From assembly GCF_022539315.1 (NCBI RefSeq), contig NC_066323.1, forward strand, positions 3,908,219-3,972,218: a stretch of 64,000 nucleotides of DNA, given 5' to 3'. Each line of letters starts with the position of its first letter. The stretch's first letter is position 1. Made by a program: the position numbers and the translations under genes. The notes under the pieces were generated by a model that was not told the origin of the DNA, searched no databases, and worked only from the letters and a program-made list of their open reading frames with translations. This DNA comes from Serinus canaria. Taxonomy: Eukaryota > Chordata > Aves > Passeriformes > Fringillidae. This document shows, in pieces, positions 51,601 through 60,501 of the stretch.

Positions 51601-54600
51601 GATACATAGTTATGATTTTTACCTACAGTAGTGCCCTGGATAAAGACACTAATGTAGAAAATCCAGTAAGAAATCATGTAAGAGATGAGAGCTCAGGGAG
51701 TGATTTCTGCAGGAGTTTGAACAGCCACTGATACTTGTGGAGTGAGCAGCTGCCCCTCAGAGCACAAAGAGGGGTCTGGGACTTGGGAAGCCAACACTGG
51801 CCTCCAACAATCACACCCAGCACTTACTACAGAGTCATCATTATGCTCACTGTGACTGTAGTATTAATTTTAACAATACAAACTGAAATGCTATTAATAT
51901 TTTCTGGCTTTCCCTGTAGCCATATAACAACCAAGCAGGGTTGGGAATGGAGGGAGGGCTTGGTGCAGTTACGTACCGAGGTCTGCGACATGCTTGACTG
52001 CTGAGTGACACTCCCAGTGGGGGAAGTACATTGCCTCCCACCTGACAGGCTTGCCTAAATAGCAAGAATATGTGTCAAATAATGAAATCAGAAAGTGCTT
52101 AAGTGATGTTCATTTTATTGCATAAACCATCAGAAACAGCCCTCTCTACCTTTACCTTTCTCTGAGTTAACAGAAAGATGCTTTACTCAGTGGAAATAGA
52201 GTGCACTCTGCACTATGGAATGCTACCTGCAAGGTGCTAAGTTCCTGGAAGTCCTACCAAATTTCAGACATATAATTCTTTCAGATCAAGACCTGAAGAA
52301 AAATTATCAGAGGTAAAGTCTGCCAAACTGCTAATGATGGAGCTAAGTGATCACCACCTATGGTTCTCAGAACTTAAAATGCAGTATCATAAAAAACTGT
52401 CATTATTAAAAGTCACGTCATAATTTTATTGTGATCAGTGTCTTCTAAAAATATATAAATGCAGTACAGAACAGCCTCATATTCTGGAATGGAATCTTAT
52501 GTATGCACATCAAGCGTCTGCCACAGGATGCTATCCCAGCCCTTCAGATGAGTAACAGGGACAGTGATTTAAGTTTCTGTAAGAACAGAACCAAAACTTC
52601 TCAGCCTCTCCTGATCTGATTTTCTTGGCTCTGTCTCAGTAACTGTATATCCACATGGAAATCCATCACAACAAAAAAAGACAAATCAACACATTACCAC
52701 AATCGAATGAAAAAGGTATAGAAGAAAAAGCCAGGAGCAAAAATGAGTCAATCCAGCTCTGACACCAAACAGCCATATCCCTGAGGTCCATAACTCCATT
52801 TACCATTTCCCTGTGTAAAATCATTAACAACCAACTCTCTCTGCAAGATCATATTCTCAATCCAAGGTAAACTGAAGTCAAAGGAAATTTTGCCACTGCT
52901 TTAATTCAAAATGGGTCTCCTCCAGTGATCACTGATGTTAAAAGCAATGTTTCAGATATGTAATTTACCTCCTACATTTTCACACTCAAGGTTAAAATTT
53001 AATTTTTCCATTACTTATAATGCAGCCAGATGTGAGGCAAAACACACTAAGATGCCAGATGTTCATTATTTTTTATTTCACTAAGATACAATGCCATTCA
53101 TTGCTTCCCCCACCAACTTTTAGAGAAAATCATGGGATGAAAATTGAAGTAGTCTATTTTTAATATTTATTTTATTACTGCTTGATGATTTACATGATGC
53201 ATTATAATGTATGCAATAAAGCATGGAATGGTTGCCTACTGGAGCATCTATACCACTGGACAAACTCCTCCAAACAGTTTGGAGGATGATACAATTTAAA
53301 ATAACAACATCATTAAAATATAAGAGTGAATTATCATGAGGCATTAAGCTCAGGCACTTAAGCTGTTATAACGTTTGACAATGACTGTAGCCCTGCTCTA
53401 AACAATTCAGGATTCTTTTTCAGCAATCTTCACTCTCACCTGTGGAACAGTTGCCAGACTCTGAAATTGGGTACTGCTTAAGTGCTGCTGCTGCAGAGCA
53501 GCAGTCTGCAGCATTAGATGCTGCTGCTGGGCTGCATACATCTGCTGGAGGTACTGAGCAGCTGAGCTAGGAGGACGATGCAAGGCCTGCTGAATAACCT
53601 GTGATGAATCAGTAGGTAATTAATTACAATTACAAAGCACTCACCATGCTGACATGATATTTAAGTTTATCCTTACAAGGAAATAAAGCCAAATAATTTT
53701 TTTCACACCAATTATGTCATACTGAACTTGCTCCCTCACTGTTCTTGACCAAGTCACAGAGTACTGTCAACATCAACATATTCACATTCTCAAGGACAGC
53801 CTGACAATACAGCATCATCCCCAACACATCATCCCAGCCTCTCAGCTGCTTGTCAACACATCCTACATCATGTTCTGCTTTTTGAGAGATCAGAGTAGTG
53901 TGTGAGAAACCCAATTATCAAACACAACAGAATGGACAGAGTTCAAGGAGACCTAATTTAAAGAACAGCAAGAGGCGGGCTGGATCCCAAGCAGGACTGG
54001 ATCCCAAGCAGGACTTACCCACACAAATACCTTGGATCCCTCTAATTCAAGTTGGTCAAACAAAAAGCTTTATTTTGCAAAGGTTTACGTTAGTAATCTG
54101 CACCCTCAGCAAATGGTGAACCGACCGAACTTTCTATCATATTCCTTATTTGGGAGACAGGCCTACCCTGAACTATCCCTAAGTGGTCTGAGACCCTCCA
54201 GTAAACATCTCCTGAAAACCAGCAAGCCAGCTATGGAGAAGGACAACAGCAATAAAGAATGACAAGTTAATCCTGTGAGGTGCCTGTGCTCAGAGCTCTG
54301 TGCAGGACAGGAAGGAAGCCCCCAGGGCCCAGTACCTGGACAGCATGTCTGTCAGAGCCGCTGTAAACGGAGATCTGCGGCAGCGGCGTGCGGGAAGTGG
54401 AGGTGGTGGTGACGGTCGTGGTGGGTGCAGAACATGTCGTTGTGTTGGGTTCATTCTCCATAGCTGTGCAGCGTTTGTCCAGCCTGCCAGGAGTGACACA
54501 AAAGTGGTTCACAAGCAAGGCCAGAACGTGCTGATTTTAATGCAAAAAATGTTTTGCTGAGAAAGAAAAACGGACTACTTTCAAAAGGTAAGTTTCACAG

Positions 54601-57398
54601 AATCACAAAATGGTTTGGGTTGGAGGGAACTTAAAGACCATCTCGTTCCACCCCCTGCCATGGCAGGGTCACCTTTCAATACACCAGGTTGCTTCAAGCC
54701 CCATCCAACCTGGCCTTGAAGACTTGCAGAGATGGGGCAGCCACAACATCTACGGAAAACCCCCACAGGGCCTCACCAACCCTATAGTAAAGAATTTCTT
54801 CTTAATAACTAATCTTAGTTTGAAAAATTTGCTATTACTTGATGCAATCTCGAGAGATGTAGTTTTAATCTTCTAAGATCCATCAAAAGTAGCAATAAAG
54901 AACCAATTTAGGAATACATCCAAGATTTCCAGCCAGCTGCACAGGACCAGTAGCACCTCCCTCACCCCCACAGCCCAGAAATGAATATGCTGGCTGACCC
55001 TCGACACTGAGCAAAGTCTGCTCTCGGCAAAAATCTCCAGTGAAATGCTCTGTTTGGGGAGAGAGGGAAAGGATACAGAAAAAAAACCTTTTAACAGCAA
55101 TACCTCACACAATACAGCAAGAACCAAGGAAGAAACTACCTATTTAAACACCTCAAATGATCCTCTCAGTCTTATGCAGTTTCCCTCTGTTGCAGAGCAC
55201 AAAATGTCATCTTTATAACTGAAATGAATCACAAACCTCAATATATGTTATGGGGGTGTTTACTGCAGTTTCTTTTTCAGTCTTTGTATTACGATTAACA
55301 GGAAATCACATAGTAGCTGTTTATTGCTTTCCAAAGGATGCCAAAAAAAGGGAAACTTGAGAAGATGTTTCCTTCTTACCATAAAGAGGGGCTCAGAGAA
55401 ATAATCAGAGAAAGCTGCAACATACTAGAAAAAAAGCAGCTTTGCCAAGTTCTTAACAAACCGCCCATTGGACACTGCATCAAATGGGAATATAATCAGG
55501 AGTTTCAACTCATACAGCTGGAAGCAGAACAGGGCACTGCCAGGCTGCCACCCTCACCTCCCAAAACACAACTGCTCTGCAAGCAGAGGGCTGCATGATG
55601 CTGCAGTTCCTAGAGACCTGCAACAACTGAACTGCAACACACATGTGGTCACCTAAAGACCTCTTGCCTACCCTTGTACTAGACACTTGCATGGACTTTG
55701 CCATGAAAAAAAAATTGTGGCAATCAAAGATGCTTTAAACACAAAGATCCCTGATATTAGAACTGAAGAAAAAAACACGATTTATTGTTAAAAATGCAGG
55801 TCTGTTGTGCATTACTGATGCCACTTGTGCACCTACATTAGGGCACAAGTTAACACACTTGGGTTCCCACTCCAACTGCAATAAACCCAGCATCATTTCT
55901 AAAACCACTTTACATTAATTTCACATAATGAAAAGTATCTTAAAAAAAAAATCCTGTCTCCTTCAGCGGACATTAAAAGTGCCTCAAAATACTTACACCT
56001 ACACCTTGTCTAGCTAGCTTCTGCAGAGTTATAGAACCAGTTAAATTAGCTTAAAACAACATTAGGTGTCTAATTTCCTTCATTCTCAGCCACATTTTTG
56101 GTGTCTTATAAGTGAGATGTATAACATGTCCCACTTAGTAACTATTACATCACAAGTTTACTCCATGAGAGCTGTTAATCCTTCCACTCAAAATTATTTC
56201 AAAAATAGTATTGTCATTGCTCAGGTTGTTCTCACAAAGGATGTACAATGAAAAAAGAATGTATGGTAAGTAGCTCTAAAGTTTTGCTCAGCATCTCTGT
56301 CTCTCCTCTGACACCTCACTTCATGCAGGCATCAGATGCTGACTTGTAAGAAAATTAATTTTATTTAATGATGAAGACCTTGCAATGATGCTCCCTGAGC
56401 AACGTTAACTCAAAACATCCTCCATAACACAAAGTAAGTTTAAAAAAAAAAATTACTTGAAATAACCACTACACATTTAAGTGAGCCCAAAATACAAAGC
56501 ACAACAGAAAACTATTGAAAAGATGTATTTATTCAAGCAGTAACAGTACAAGACACCACATAACTTCAAGTTACATCGTGCATAAGGTACATATTCTAAA
56601 GTTTTGTTTCTTTATATTCTTGTGGGTCAAAGCAACCACCTGAAGTTAAAAAAAAAACAAAAAACCTGCTGTTCTATACCAATTAGCAAACTACCCTCAC
56701 AGTGGACACACGAATGTCATTACTCATGTTTTGGAAAGTTTTGGTAAATGCCATGGTAATAACAAACCCTGCTGACAACCCACATCCACAACCACATGGT
56801 TTATTCTTCTTTTTTTTTTTTTTTTTTTTTCAATTCACAACCTCTCCCTGCAACTCCAAGAGAACAAACCACAAAAAACCCAAATTAAATAAAAATTTCC
56901 ACCAAGCCTAACCCCTACAGGTATTCCGGTATTTGACAGAGAGCTCCGAAATAATAATAAAATAATTATAATAACGAAGGTATGCTCTGAGGAAATACAC
57001 CCCTGGGCATGCGGAGCACCGGCCCCGCGCCGAGGAGCCCCAGTGCCCCCTGGCCGGCCGCACCCCACCCAGGCCGGCCTGACCCACCCTCAGCCCCCGC
57101 CTCGCCCAGCCCGGCCCCGCCACCGCCCCCTCAGGAGACCAAATGCAGGCGGGCGGGAGGGGCCAGCCCGGCCCGGCGCCGGGGCGCGGTCAGGGCGCAG
57201 GTTCCCCGCCCCCGCGGCCCGGCCGCGGCCCCGCGGCTGCCGCTGCCCGCGCTCCGCGCGCCCCGCCGGGACACTCGCCTGGGACGCGCCGCTCAAGGCG
57301 CTGCCGCTGCCGCCATTTTCTCGCCTCCCTCACGGGGGAGGTGCCGCGCGCGCGCGGGGCGCGGCCGCCGCCGCGCACGTGACGGGATCCGCCGCCAT
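36531..57398 (-). CDS. PHC3: PHC3, polyhomeotic-like Polycomb PRC1 subunit (gene span)
   Basis: Fourteen exons from 54336-54483 down to 36531-36685 join in frame through every junction. They give 981 codons from Met 54461, against 983 in human from memory. PHC3 is a nuclear subunit of canonical PRC1 that silences chromatin through SAM-domain polymerisation. Visible domains, numbered from Met 54461: a Ser/Thr- and Gln-rich N-terminus; a Gln/Pro/Ser-rich low-complexity centre (about 286-577); the HD1 block KPQILTHVIEGFVIQEG (about 690-710); an FCS zinc finger with Cys 777, 780, 796 and 800; and a C-terminal SAM domain (about 915-981, ending ICARINSLKES). A candidate first coding exon at 57334-57398 would extend the protein. 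Confidence 0.96.
40197..40252. repeat. Polypurine tract (GGAAGA-rich)
   Basis: Nearly uninterrupted A/G on the plus strand, made of AAGGAAGGAAGAAAGAGAAG-type units, inside the last PHC3 intron. Confidence 0.85.
40419..40517. repeat. 52-bp tandem duplication
   Basis: The unit beginning TTCCAGTCTCTATCACCAGC at 40419 recurs at 40471 with one mismatch over about 47 aligned bases. It ends about 78 bp from the donor of the PHC3 penultimate coding exon. Confidence 0.95.
40595..40826 (-). CDS. PHC3: PHC3 penultimate coding exon
   Basis: Encodes LPITYPSAEEDLAPHEDAVP, then an Arg/Glu-rich stretch, MPESIDLLPVVQTDPSVWTV and the first SAM helix, EVWAFIHSLP. It ends one base into Gly. The acceptor is TTTCCAG and the donor GTATGG. 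Confidence 0.95.
40911..41061 (-). CDS. PHC3: PHC3 coding exon after FCS finger
   Basis: Completes the split Arg, then HSLSCTKKFGLF, RWNRKSDSQSLGRRGRRPSG and PEGASRDHFLRQ. The acceptor is TTCTTTAG and the donor GTCTGT. This basic region follows the zinc finger in PHC proteins. Confidence 0.94.
41784..41898 (-). CDS. PHC3: PHC3 FCS zinc-finger exon
   Basis: Encodes GLDEIENDLLKCEFCGKMGY and KFLRSKRFCSTSCAK, with the four zinc-binding cysteines in a C-x2-C-x15-C-x3-C pattern. The finger is known to bind RNA or nucleic acid in the family. The acceptor is TTCTTTAG and the donor GTAAAT. Confidence 0.96.
43193..43349 (-). CDS. PHC3: PHC3 coding exon before FCS
   Basis: Encodes VSRSSLLVEQPAEKRLLVEG through SSDTEIEDMIAE plus one base. 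The acceptor is GCACTAG and the donor GTTGGT. It is acidic towards its end. Confidence 0.93.
43870..43891. repeat. Short palindrome
   Basis: GGCTATATCT, centre CC, then AGATATAGCC: two perfect 10-bp arms in a PHC3 intron. Confidence 0.85.
43975..44011. repeat. 17-bp perfect inverted repeat, 3-nt loop
   Basis: CAAATAACATCATTCTT, loop ACA, then AAGAATGATGTTATTTG. A perfect hairpin in the PHC3 intron, about 50 bp from the donor of the exon at 44065-44318. Confidence 0.95.
44065..44318 (-). CDS. PHC3: PHC3 HD1 exon
   Basis: Completes Glu, then HGGLPSVTSSVSASVIKSPS, a Pro-rich stretch, and the HD1 motif KPQILTHVIEGFVIQEGLEP. The acceptor is TTTGCAG and the donor GTAAGT. HD1 is a conserved PHC family block. 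Confidence 0.95.
44634..44784 (-). CDS. PHC3: PHC3 coding exon (IYQVENV)
   Basis: Encodes IYQVENVCEEEMPEDSDCVH, then a Thr/Pro-rich stretch to EDPMS plus one base. The acceptor is GATGCAG and the donor GTGAGG. Confidence 0.94.
44785..46189 (-). other. PHC3: PHC3 intron (1.4 kb)
   Basis: AT-rich, with no exon, repeat family or RNA gene recognised. Confidence 0.7.
46190..47064 (-). CDS. PHC3: PHC3 large low-complexity exon
   Basis: An 875-base exon that completes Ala and reads SYSPLQPHSLVKHQQIPLHS through QPSVPIETPV. It is dominated by Gln, Pro, Ser and Ala, with LILQQQQQVQP and SPSQSPTIIIHPQALIQSQ. This is the disordered centre of PHC proteins. The acceptor is CCTCACAG and the donor GTGAGT. 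A GC-rich shadow frame on the plus strand (46171-46593) is not a gene. Confidence 0.95.
47065..48411 (-). other. PHC3: PHC3 intron (1.3 kb)
   Basis: No feature recognised beyond the flanking splice sites. Confidence 0.7.
48412..48646 (-). CDS. PHC3: PHC3 coding exon (VQNLTLRSQK)
   Basis: Encodes VQNLTLRSQKLGVLSSSQNG through SSIHHLITP plus one base; Ser-rich. The acceptor is TTTCCCAG and the donor GTGGGA. Confidence 0.94.
48647..49755 (-). other. PHC3: PHC3 intron (1.1 kb)
   Basis: AT-rich. A short direct repeat TCTATATTAACCTCC occurs near 49120 and 49145. Nothing else is recognised. Confidence 0.65.
49756..49854 (-). CDS. PHC3: PHC3 coding exon (poly-Ser)
   Basis: Thirty-three codons, phase 0: LIFTPATTVAAVQSDIPVV, seven Ser, then CQSAATQ. 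The acceptor is CTTAACAG and the donor GTGAGT. Confidence 0.94.
50312..50470 (-). CDS. PHC3: PHC3 coding exon (INLSTSP)
   Basis: Fifty-three codons, phase 0: INLSTSPTPAQIISRSQTSN through TLSASQAQMYLRAQM. The acceptor is TTCCTTAG and the donor GTAAGT. Confidence 0.94.
50471..51976 (-). other. PHC3: PHC3 intron (1.5 kb)
   Basis: AT-rich, nothing recognised. Confidence 0.65.
51977..52054 (-). CDS. PHC3: PHC3 small coding exon
   Basis: Twenty-six codons, phase 0: ASLSGGRQCTSPTGSVTQQS then SMSQTS. The acceptor is CTATTTAG and the donor GTACGT. It matches the QASL-SPTGSVTQQSSMSQTS region of vertebrate PHC3. Confidence 0.93.
52055..53439 (-). other. PHC3: PHC3 intron (1.4 kb)
   Basis: AT-rich, no recognised feature. 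Confidence 0.65.
53440..53598 (-). CDS. PHC3: PHC3 Gln-rich coding exon
   Basis: Fifty-three codons, phase 0: VIQQALHRPPSSAAQYLQQM, AAQQQHLMLQTAALQQQHLS and on to LATVPQ. The acceptor is CATCACAG and the donor GTGAGA. It is strongly conserved in PHC proteins. Confidence 0.95.
54336..54483 (-). CDS. PHC3: PHC3 N-terminal coding exon
   Basis: Encodes (L)DKRCTA-MENEPNTTTC, then a Thr/Ser-rich run and PQISVYSGSDRHAVQ. The Met at 54461-54459 aligns with an internal Met of the human N-terminus. Upstream codons stay open to the GGCAG acceptor at 54484-54485, so translation probably starts in an earlier exon. The donor is GTACTG. Confidence 0.88.
54594..54855 (-). mobile_element. CR1 LINE 3' fragment, minus orientation
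   Basis: From the left: TCACAGAATCACAAAATGG tail, GGTTTGGGTTGGAGGGAAC, CCCCCTGCCATGGCAGGG, CCCCATCCAACCTGGCCTTG and GTAAAGAATTTCTTC. These are the reverse complement of the classic CR1 3' end. It lies in the first PHC3 intron in the same orientation as PHC3. Confidence 0.9.
54856..57000 (-). other. PHC3: PHC3 first intron, remainder
   Basis: AT-rich, with a poly-T tract at 56811-56830 and an ATAATAATAAAATAATTATA stretch near 56950. No alternative first exon was recognised. Confidence 0.55.
56811..56830. repeat. Poly-T tract
   Basis: About 20 T residues on the plus strand in the first PHC3 intron. Confidence 0.9.
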
Positions 57399-57440
57399 GA
57401 TGGCGGCGACCGCGAGGGGCCGGACTGAGGGAGACCCGCG
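57000..57440 (-). promoter_or_regulatory. PHC3: PHC3 CpG-island promoter
   Basis: A dense CpG island ending the PHC3 gene. An E-box GCACGTGAC lies at 57375-57383, a palindromic YY1-like pair GCCGCCATGATGGCGGC at 57391-57407, and a third YY1-like core GCCGCCATTTTC at 57309-57320. GC boxes are frequent and no TATA box is visible. Initiation is likely at or just above 57400 on the minus strand. Confidence 0.65.
57334..57398 (-). CDS. PHC3: Candidate PHC3 first coding exon
   Basis: An ATG at 57398 in strong Kozak context (A at -3, G at +4) opens 21 codons, MAADPVTC then Ala/Arg/Pro-rich, and meets a GTGAGG donor two bases into a codon. Joining to the acceptor before 54483 completes Pro and continues LDKRCTAMENEP in frame, giving about 1010 residues. 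Unspliced, the frame stops at a TGA overlapping the donor. The exonic side of the donor (CCC) is weak. This start differs from the remembered human MAEAEFKD start, so it needs transcript support. Confidence 0.4.
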
Positions 57441-57832
57441 GCGAGGCCAGGGAATTGAAATGTGCGATGTTTTCAGCCCAAATAACCTATCGACTTCCCT
57501 GTGTAACAAAGCACGGAACCTCTTTCAAGTGCCTCCTACACTTAGCAGCTGTTGCTCTGACACTGTTAGCAGGCATCCATCCTAATCGCGGTGTGAGCAT
57601 CTCTTTCCTTTCTGAGACTTTGCTTGCTTCCTTCCATCCTTCCTGCCACTCTCTAACTCAAGGCATGTGTGAGTATGAGTTAATTACCTCTGGTCTCTCT
57701 TACATCATGCCTTGTTGTTTTAGCACCTGATACATGCACACCTGCAAGTCTACTGTAAGTACAGAAAACCTGTATTTGGATGACTGGGAGGTGCCTTCAG
57801 GCTAAATGCTCTGTGGCTGCCATGCCTGAGAG
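57441..57832. other. PHC3-PRKCI spacer, left part
   Basis: Moderate-GC sequence beyond the PHC3 island. No exon or repeat is recognised. Confidence 0.5.
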
Positions 57833-57945
57833 AATTGAAGAAGTGTCTGATCAATGCACTCAGGCACGCGGTGTGGCTCTTGGAGAGGTTCTGTGGAGGG
57901 CTAGAAGTTGGACTTGATGATCCTGATATTTCTTAAGCTATCACC
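57833..57945 (+). mobile_element. CR1 LINE 3' fragment, subfamily A
   Basis: Matches a CR1 ending of the CTCAGGCAC - GGTGTGGCTCTTGG - GGTTCTGTGGAGGG - GTTGGACTTGATGATCC type. Its 3' tail has decayed. Confidence 0.65.
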
Positions 57946-57977
57946 ACAGAAGCCAGGCTGAGGGATCGCCATGGAAG

Positions 57978-58222
57978 TGTTAGGGATGTGGGGGCTGCAT
58001 TGCAGAATCCCAGAATGGACTTTAGGAATTTGATTTGGAATGGAAGTCCATTTGATGGAGACTACACCAAGAGATGGTGTAGTCCCTGGAGGTGTTCAGG
58101 GAACAACTGGATATGACATTCAGGGCTCTGTTCTGGTTGACAAGGTGGGGATTAATCAAAAGTTGGAACTCAGTGATCTTGGAGGTCTTTTGCAGCCTAA
58201 ATGATTCTTTGGTTCTACAAAG
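57978..58222 (+). mobile_element. CR1 LINE 3' fragment, subfamily B
   Basis: CCTGGAGGTGTTCAGGGAAC, GTTGACAAGGTGGGGATTA, ACTCAGTGATCTTGGAGGTC and the ATGATTCTTTGGTTCT tail mark a different CR1 subfamily from its neighbour. Confidence 0.8.
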
Positions 58223-59144
58223 GTGAGGGTGGGGAGGGAAATTGCCAGATAGCTACCATCAAGTTGGGGTAGCTAAGTTCTTTGCAAAGAAAAGAGACTC
58301 AGCAAATGTCTAACAAAACTCAAATACCTGCCAAGGCATTTGAGATGAGCTTAAACTATTGAGAGGTGAAACACTTGCACTGAGCACAGGTGAGATGCCC
58401 GTGACAAGCAGTGACAACTCCACAGGTCTGATGAGGATGCCTTCTTTCTATAAAGTATATTTCAGCAGGAGAAAATGGGAATTTTCATAGGTTAAAAATA
58501 AAGGTGTAGGGAAAATGATGACCCATTTTGAAGTACTCTTGGAAATCCTCTAGGATTGCTTGCAGTGATAAGGTGGCTTATGATTTGCAGCTTTTAATAA
58601 AATACCTTTTGTTAACCATCCTGCTTTACCCCTAGTTGAAACACATCCTTCATGTTACTTTCTTTAAAAAATCTCAGCCAATTGATAAAAGGGAATTAAA
58701 GTTTTGCCTGAAATTAACACATTGCTTTGCAGGCACTGCACATTGCAGGAGTCTCCAGAATTCCCATGGAAAACATTTTCGTCAACAGTCTTTGTAAGGA
58801 AAGCATTGCCATTGCCTCTGAACAGCTCCTCTTGCCCCTCAGCTCTGTGCTGGCTGCTAAAGGGCAGTGTGCTGCTTTTGCCATGGATTTGTGTTGGAAT
58901 CCTGAATTTTCTGTCACCTCCCAAATTGGGTTGGCAGTGACCACAATAGTGGAGGAGTCATGGTGTGAACAGACTGCCAAGGTGCATAGTTAGATCTGTC
59001 TGGTGCTGTTTTTCCTAATGCTGGGATGGGTTCAGTTTTATGTAACAGCTCAGATGCAGAGCCTGGTCTATGGGTGGTCAGCACCTGCTTCCTAAGAACG
59101 ACCACTAGGGGCATCACTGGTTCTTTCGGCCTTAGAGCAAGGGC
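58223..59144. other. PHC3-PRKCI spacer, middle part
   Basis: No exon recognised. Short overlapping frames at 58664-58993 occur on both strands without domain content. Confidence 0.5.
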
Positions 59145-59700
59145 AGTTGGAGAACGGTTGGGATTGGAAGGGCCCCAGATGCCATCCGCTTCCCTACCGT
59201 AGGCAGGGGCACCTTCCACTCCCCAAGCCCTGTCTAACCTGGTGAGTCTGGGTGCTTCCACGGATGGGGTAGCCAAAGCTTCTCAGGGTAATGTGTGTCA
59301 GGGCCTCATCATCATCACAGGAAAGAATTTCTTCCTAATATCTAATCCCACCATTCTCTTTTTAAATTTAAAGCCATTCTTTCTTGTTCTGTCACTCCAT
59401 GTCCATGTTCAAGTCCCTCGCCGGCTCTCTTGGAGACAACTTTAGGCACTGGAGGGGGCTCTACGGTTTCCCTGGAGCCTTGCTCTCTGGGCTGAACAAC
59501 CTCTCAGCCTGTCTCCAGAGCAGAGAAGCTCCGATTCTTGGACCTTCTCCTTTGCCTCCTCTGGACTCGCTCCAGCAGCAACACAATCTTCTTCTGTGGA
59601 TGGACCAGACCGCAGAGCAGGACCACAGCACTGCAAGTGCTCAGTATGAGGTGGAGAATCCCCTGCTGCCCACGCTGCTGGGGATCAGCCCCATCGGTAC
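59145..59700 (-). mobile_element. CR1 LINE fragment, minus orientation, about 0.55 kb
   Basis: Reverse-complement CR1 sequence: GCAGGGGCACCTTCCACTCC, AAAGAATTTCTTCCTAATAT, TCTCTTGGAGACAACTTTAG, GGGCTGAACAACCTCTCAGC, CCTCTGGACTCGCTCCAGCA and on to about 59700. It is the longest CR1 piece in the window. A plus-strand frame across it (59384-59875) is antisense CR1 plus promoter GC sequence. Confidence 0.85.
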
Positions 59701-59739
59701 TTGGGTAGAACAAGTTTTCCTCCTTCGCTGCTTATCACG

Positions 59740-60385
59740 GCAGCCACCCGCGGCTCAGGCACCCCACAGCCCGCATCCCGCTCCTCTCCCGCCGCGCCGG
59801 CGCCACGGCCGCCCAGCCGCCCGTAGCCCCGCCATGCTTCGCGCTGGGCCGTACCAACTGTGGGTGAGAGAGTGACACAAACCGCGGCGTCGCCTTGATT
59901 CCGGATGCGGCGGCGGGAGCGGAGGGACCTGCGTGCGCTCTCGCACCCGCCTGACCGGGAGCGGCCGCTGCGGCGGCTCCGCTACGGGGCTGCCGGTTAC
60001 CTAGGAGCCGCCGCCGTCGCTGTCCCCCCTCCGTTGCGGCGTGGAGCATCCCGCTCCACAGGTGTGGAGTCCCGTAGGAGAGAGCCCATGTAGAACGCAG
60101 GGGGATACGCACGGGACTGACACCCGCATCCCCGGGCGTCGGAGCTGCCGCCCGGCCGCTCTCGGGGCGGTTGCTCCGCCCCGCCGGGAGAAATCCTGCG
60201 CTGCCCTCTCGCACCGCCTCGCATCGCTCCGCTCTCCCTCTCGCCACCGCTTCTGCGCGGTCTCCTCCCGCCCCCTCGCGTGGTGCCGCCCGGCGCGGGC
60301 GGGGCGCGCTGGAGGCGCGGGGGTCGCGCAGCCGCCGCCCCGGCCCGCTCCGACCCTGCGGCTCCCCCGGCCCGCCTGCGGGGCG
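59740..60385 (+). promoter_or_regulatory. PRKCI: PRKCI CpG-island promoter and 5' UTR
   Basis: CpG-dense from about 59740, continuing past exon 1 to about 60660. Long GC-rich frames on both strands are compositional. No TATA box is seen. PHC3 and PRKCI are divergent, with about 2.3 kb between their islands. Confidence 0.6.
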
Positions 60386-60501
60386 ATGCCGACACAGCGA
60401 GACGGTGGCGCCGGGAGCACCATGTCGGCTCCGGGCGGCCTCGGGGGCAGCCTCGGCGGGGACAGCGCCCACCAGGTCCGGGTGAAAGCCTACTACAAGG
60501 G
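60386..60501 (+). CDS. PRKCI: PRKCI, atypical protein kinase C iota, first coding exon (partial gene)
   Basis: Encodes 38 codons plus two bases: MPTQRDGGAGSTMSAPGG, a Gly/Ser-rich stretch, then DSAHQVRVKAYYK and a split Gly at a GTGAGT donor. MPTQRD and HQVRVKAYY match the vertebrate PRKCI N-terminus and the start of its PB1 domain. In the full protein PB1 binds PAR6 and p62, followed by a C1 domain and the kinase domain; those exons are outside the window. The leader before HQVRVK is about five residues longer than in human because of extra Gly-rich sequence. PRKCI is a polarity kinase of the PAR complex. Confidence 0.93.

Noticed and set aside
59384..59875. Plus-strand 163-codon frame near PRKCI
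   Set aside because: Antisense CR1 sequence running into promoter GC DNA.
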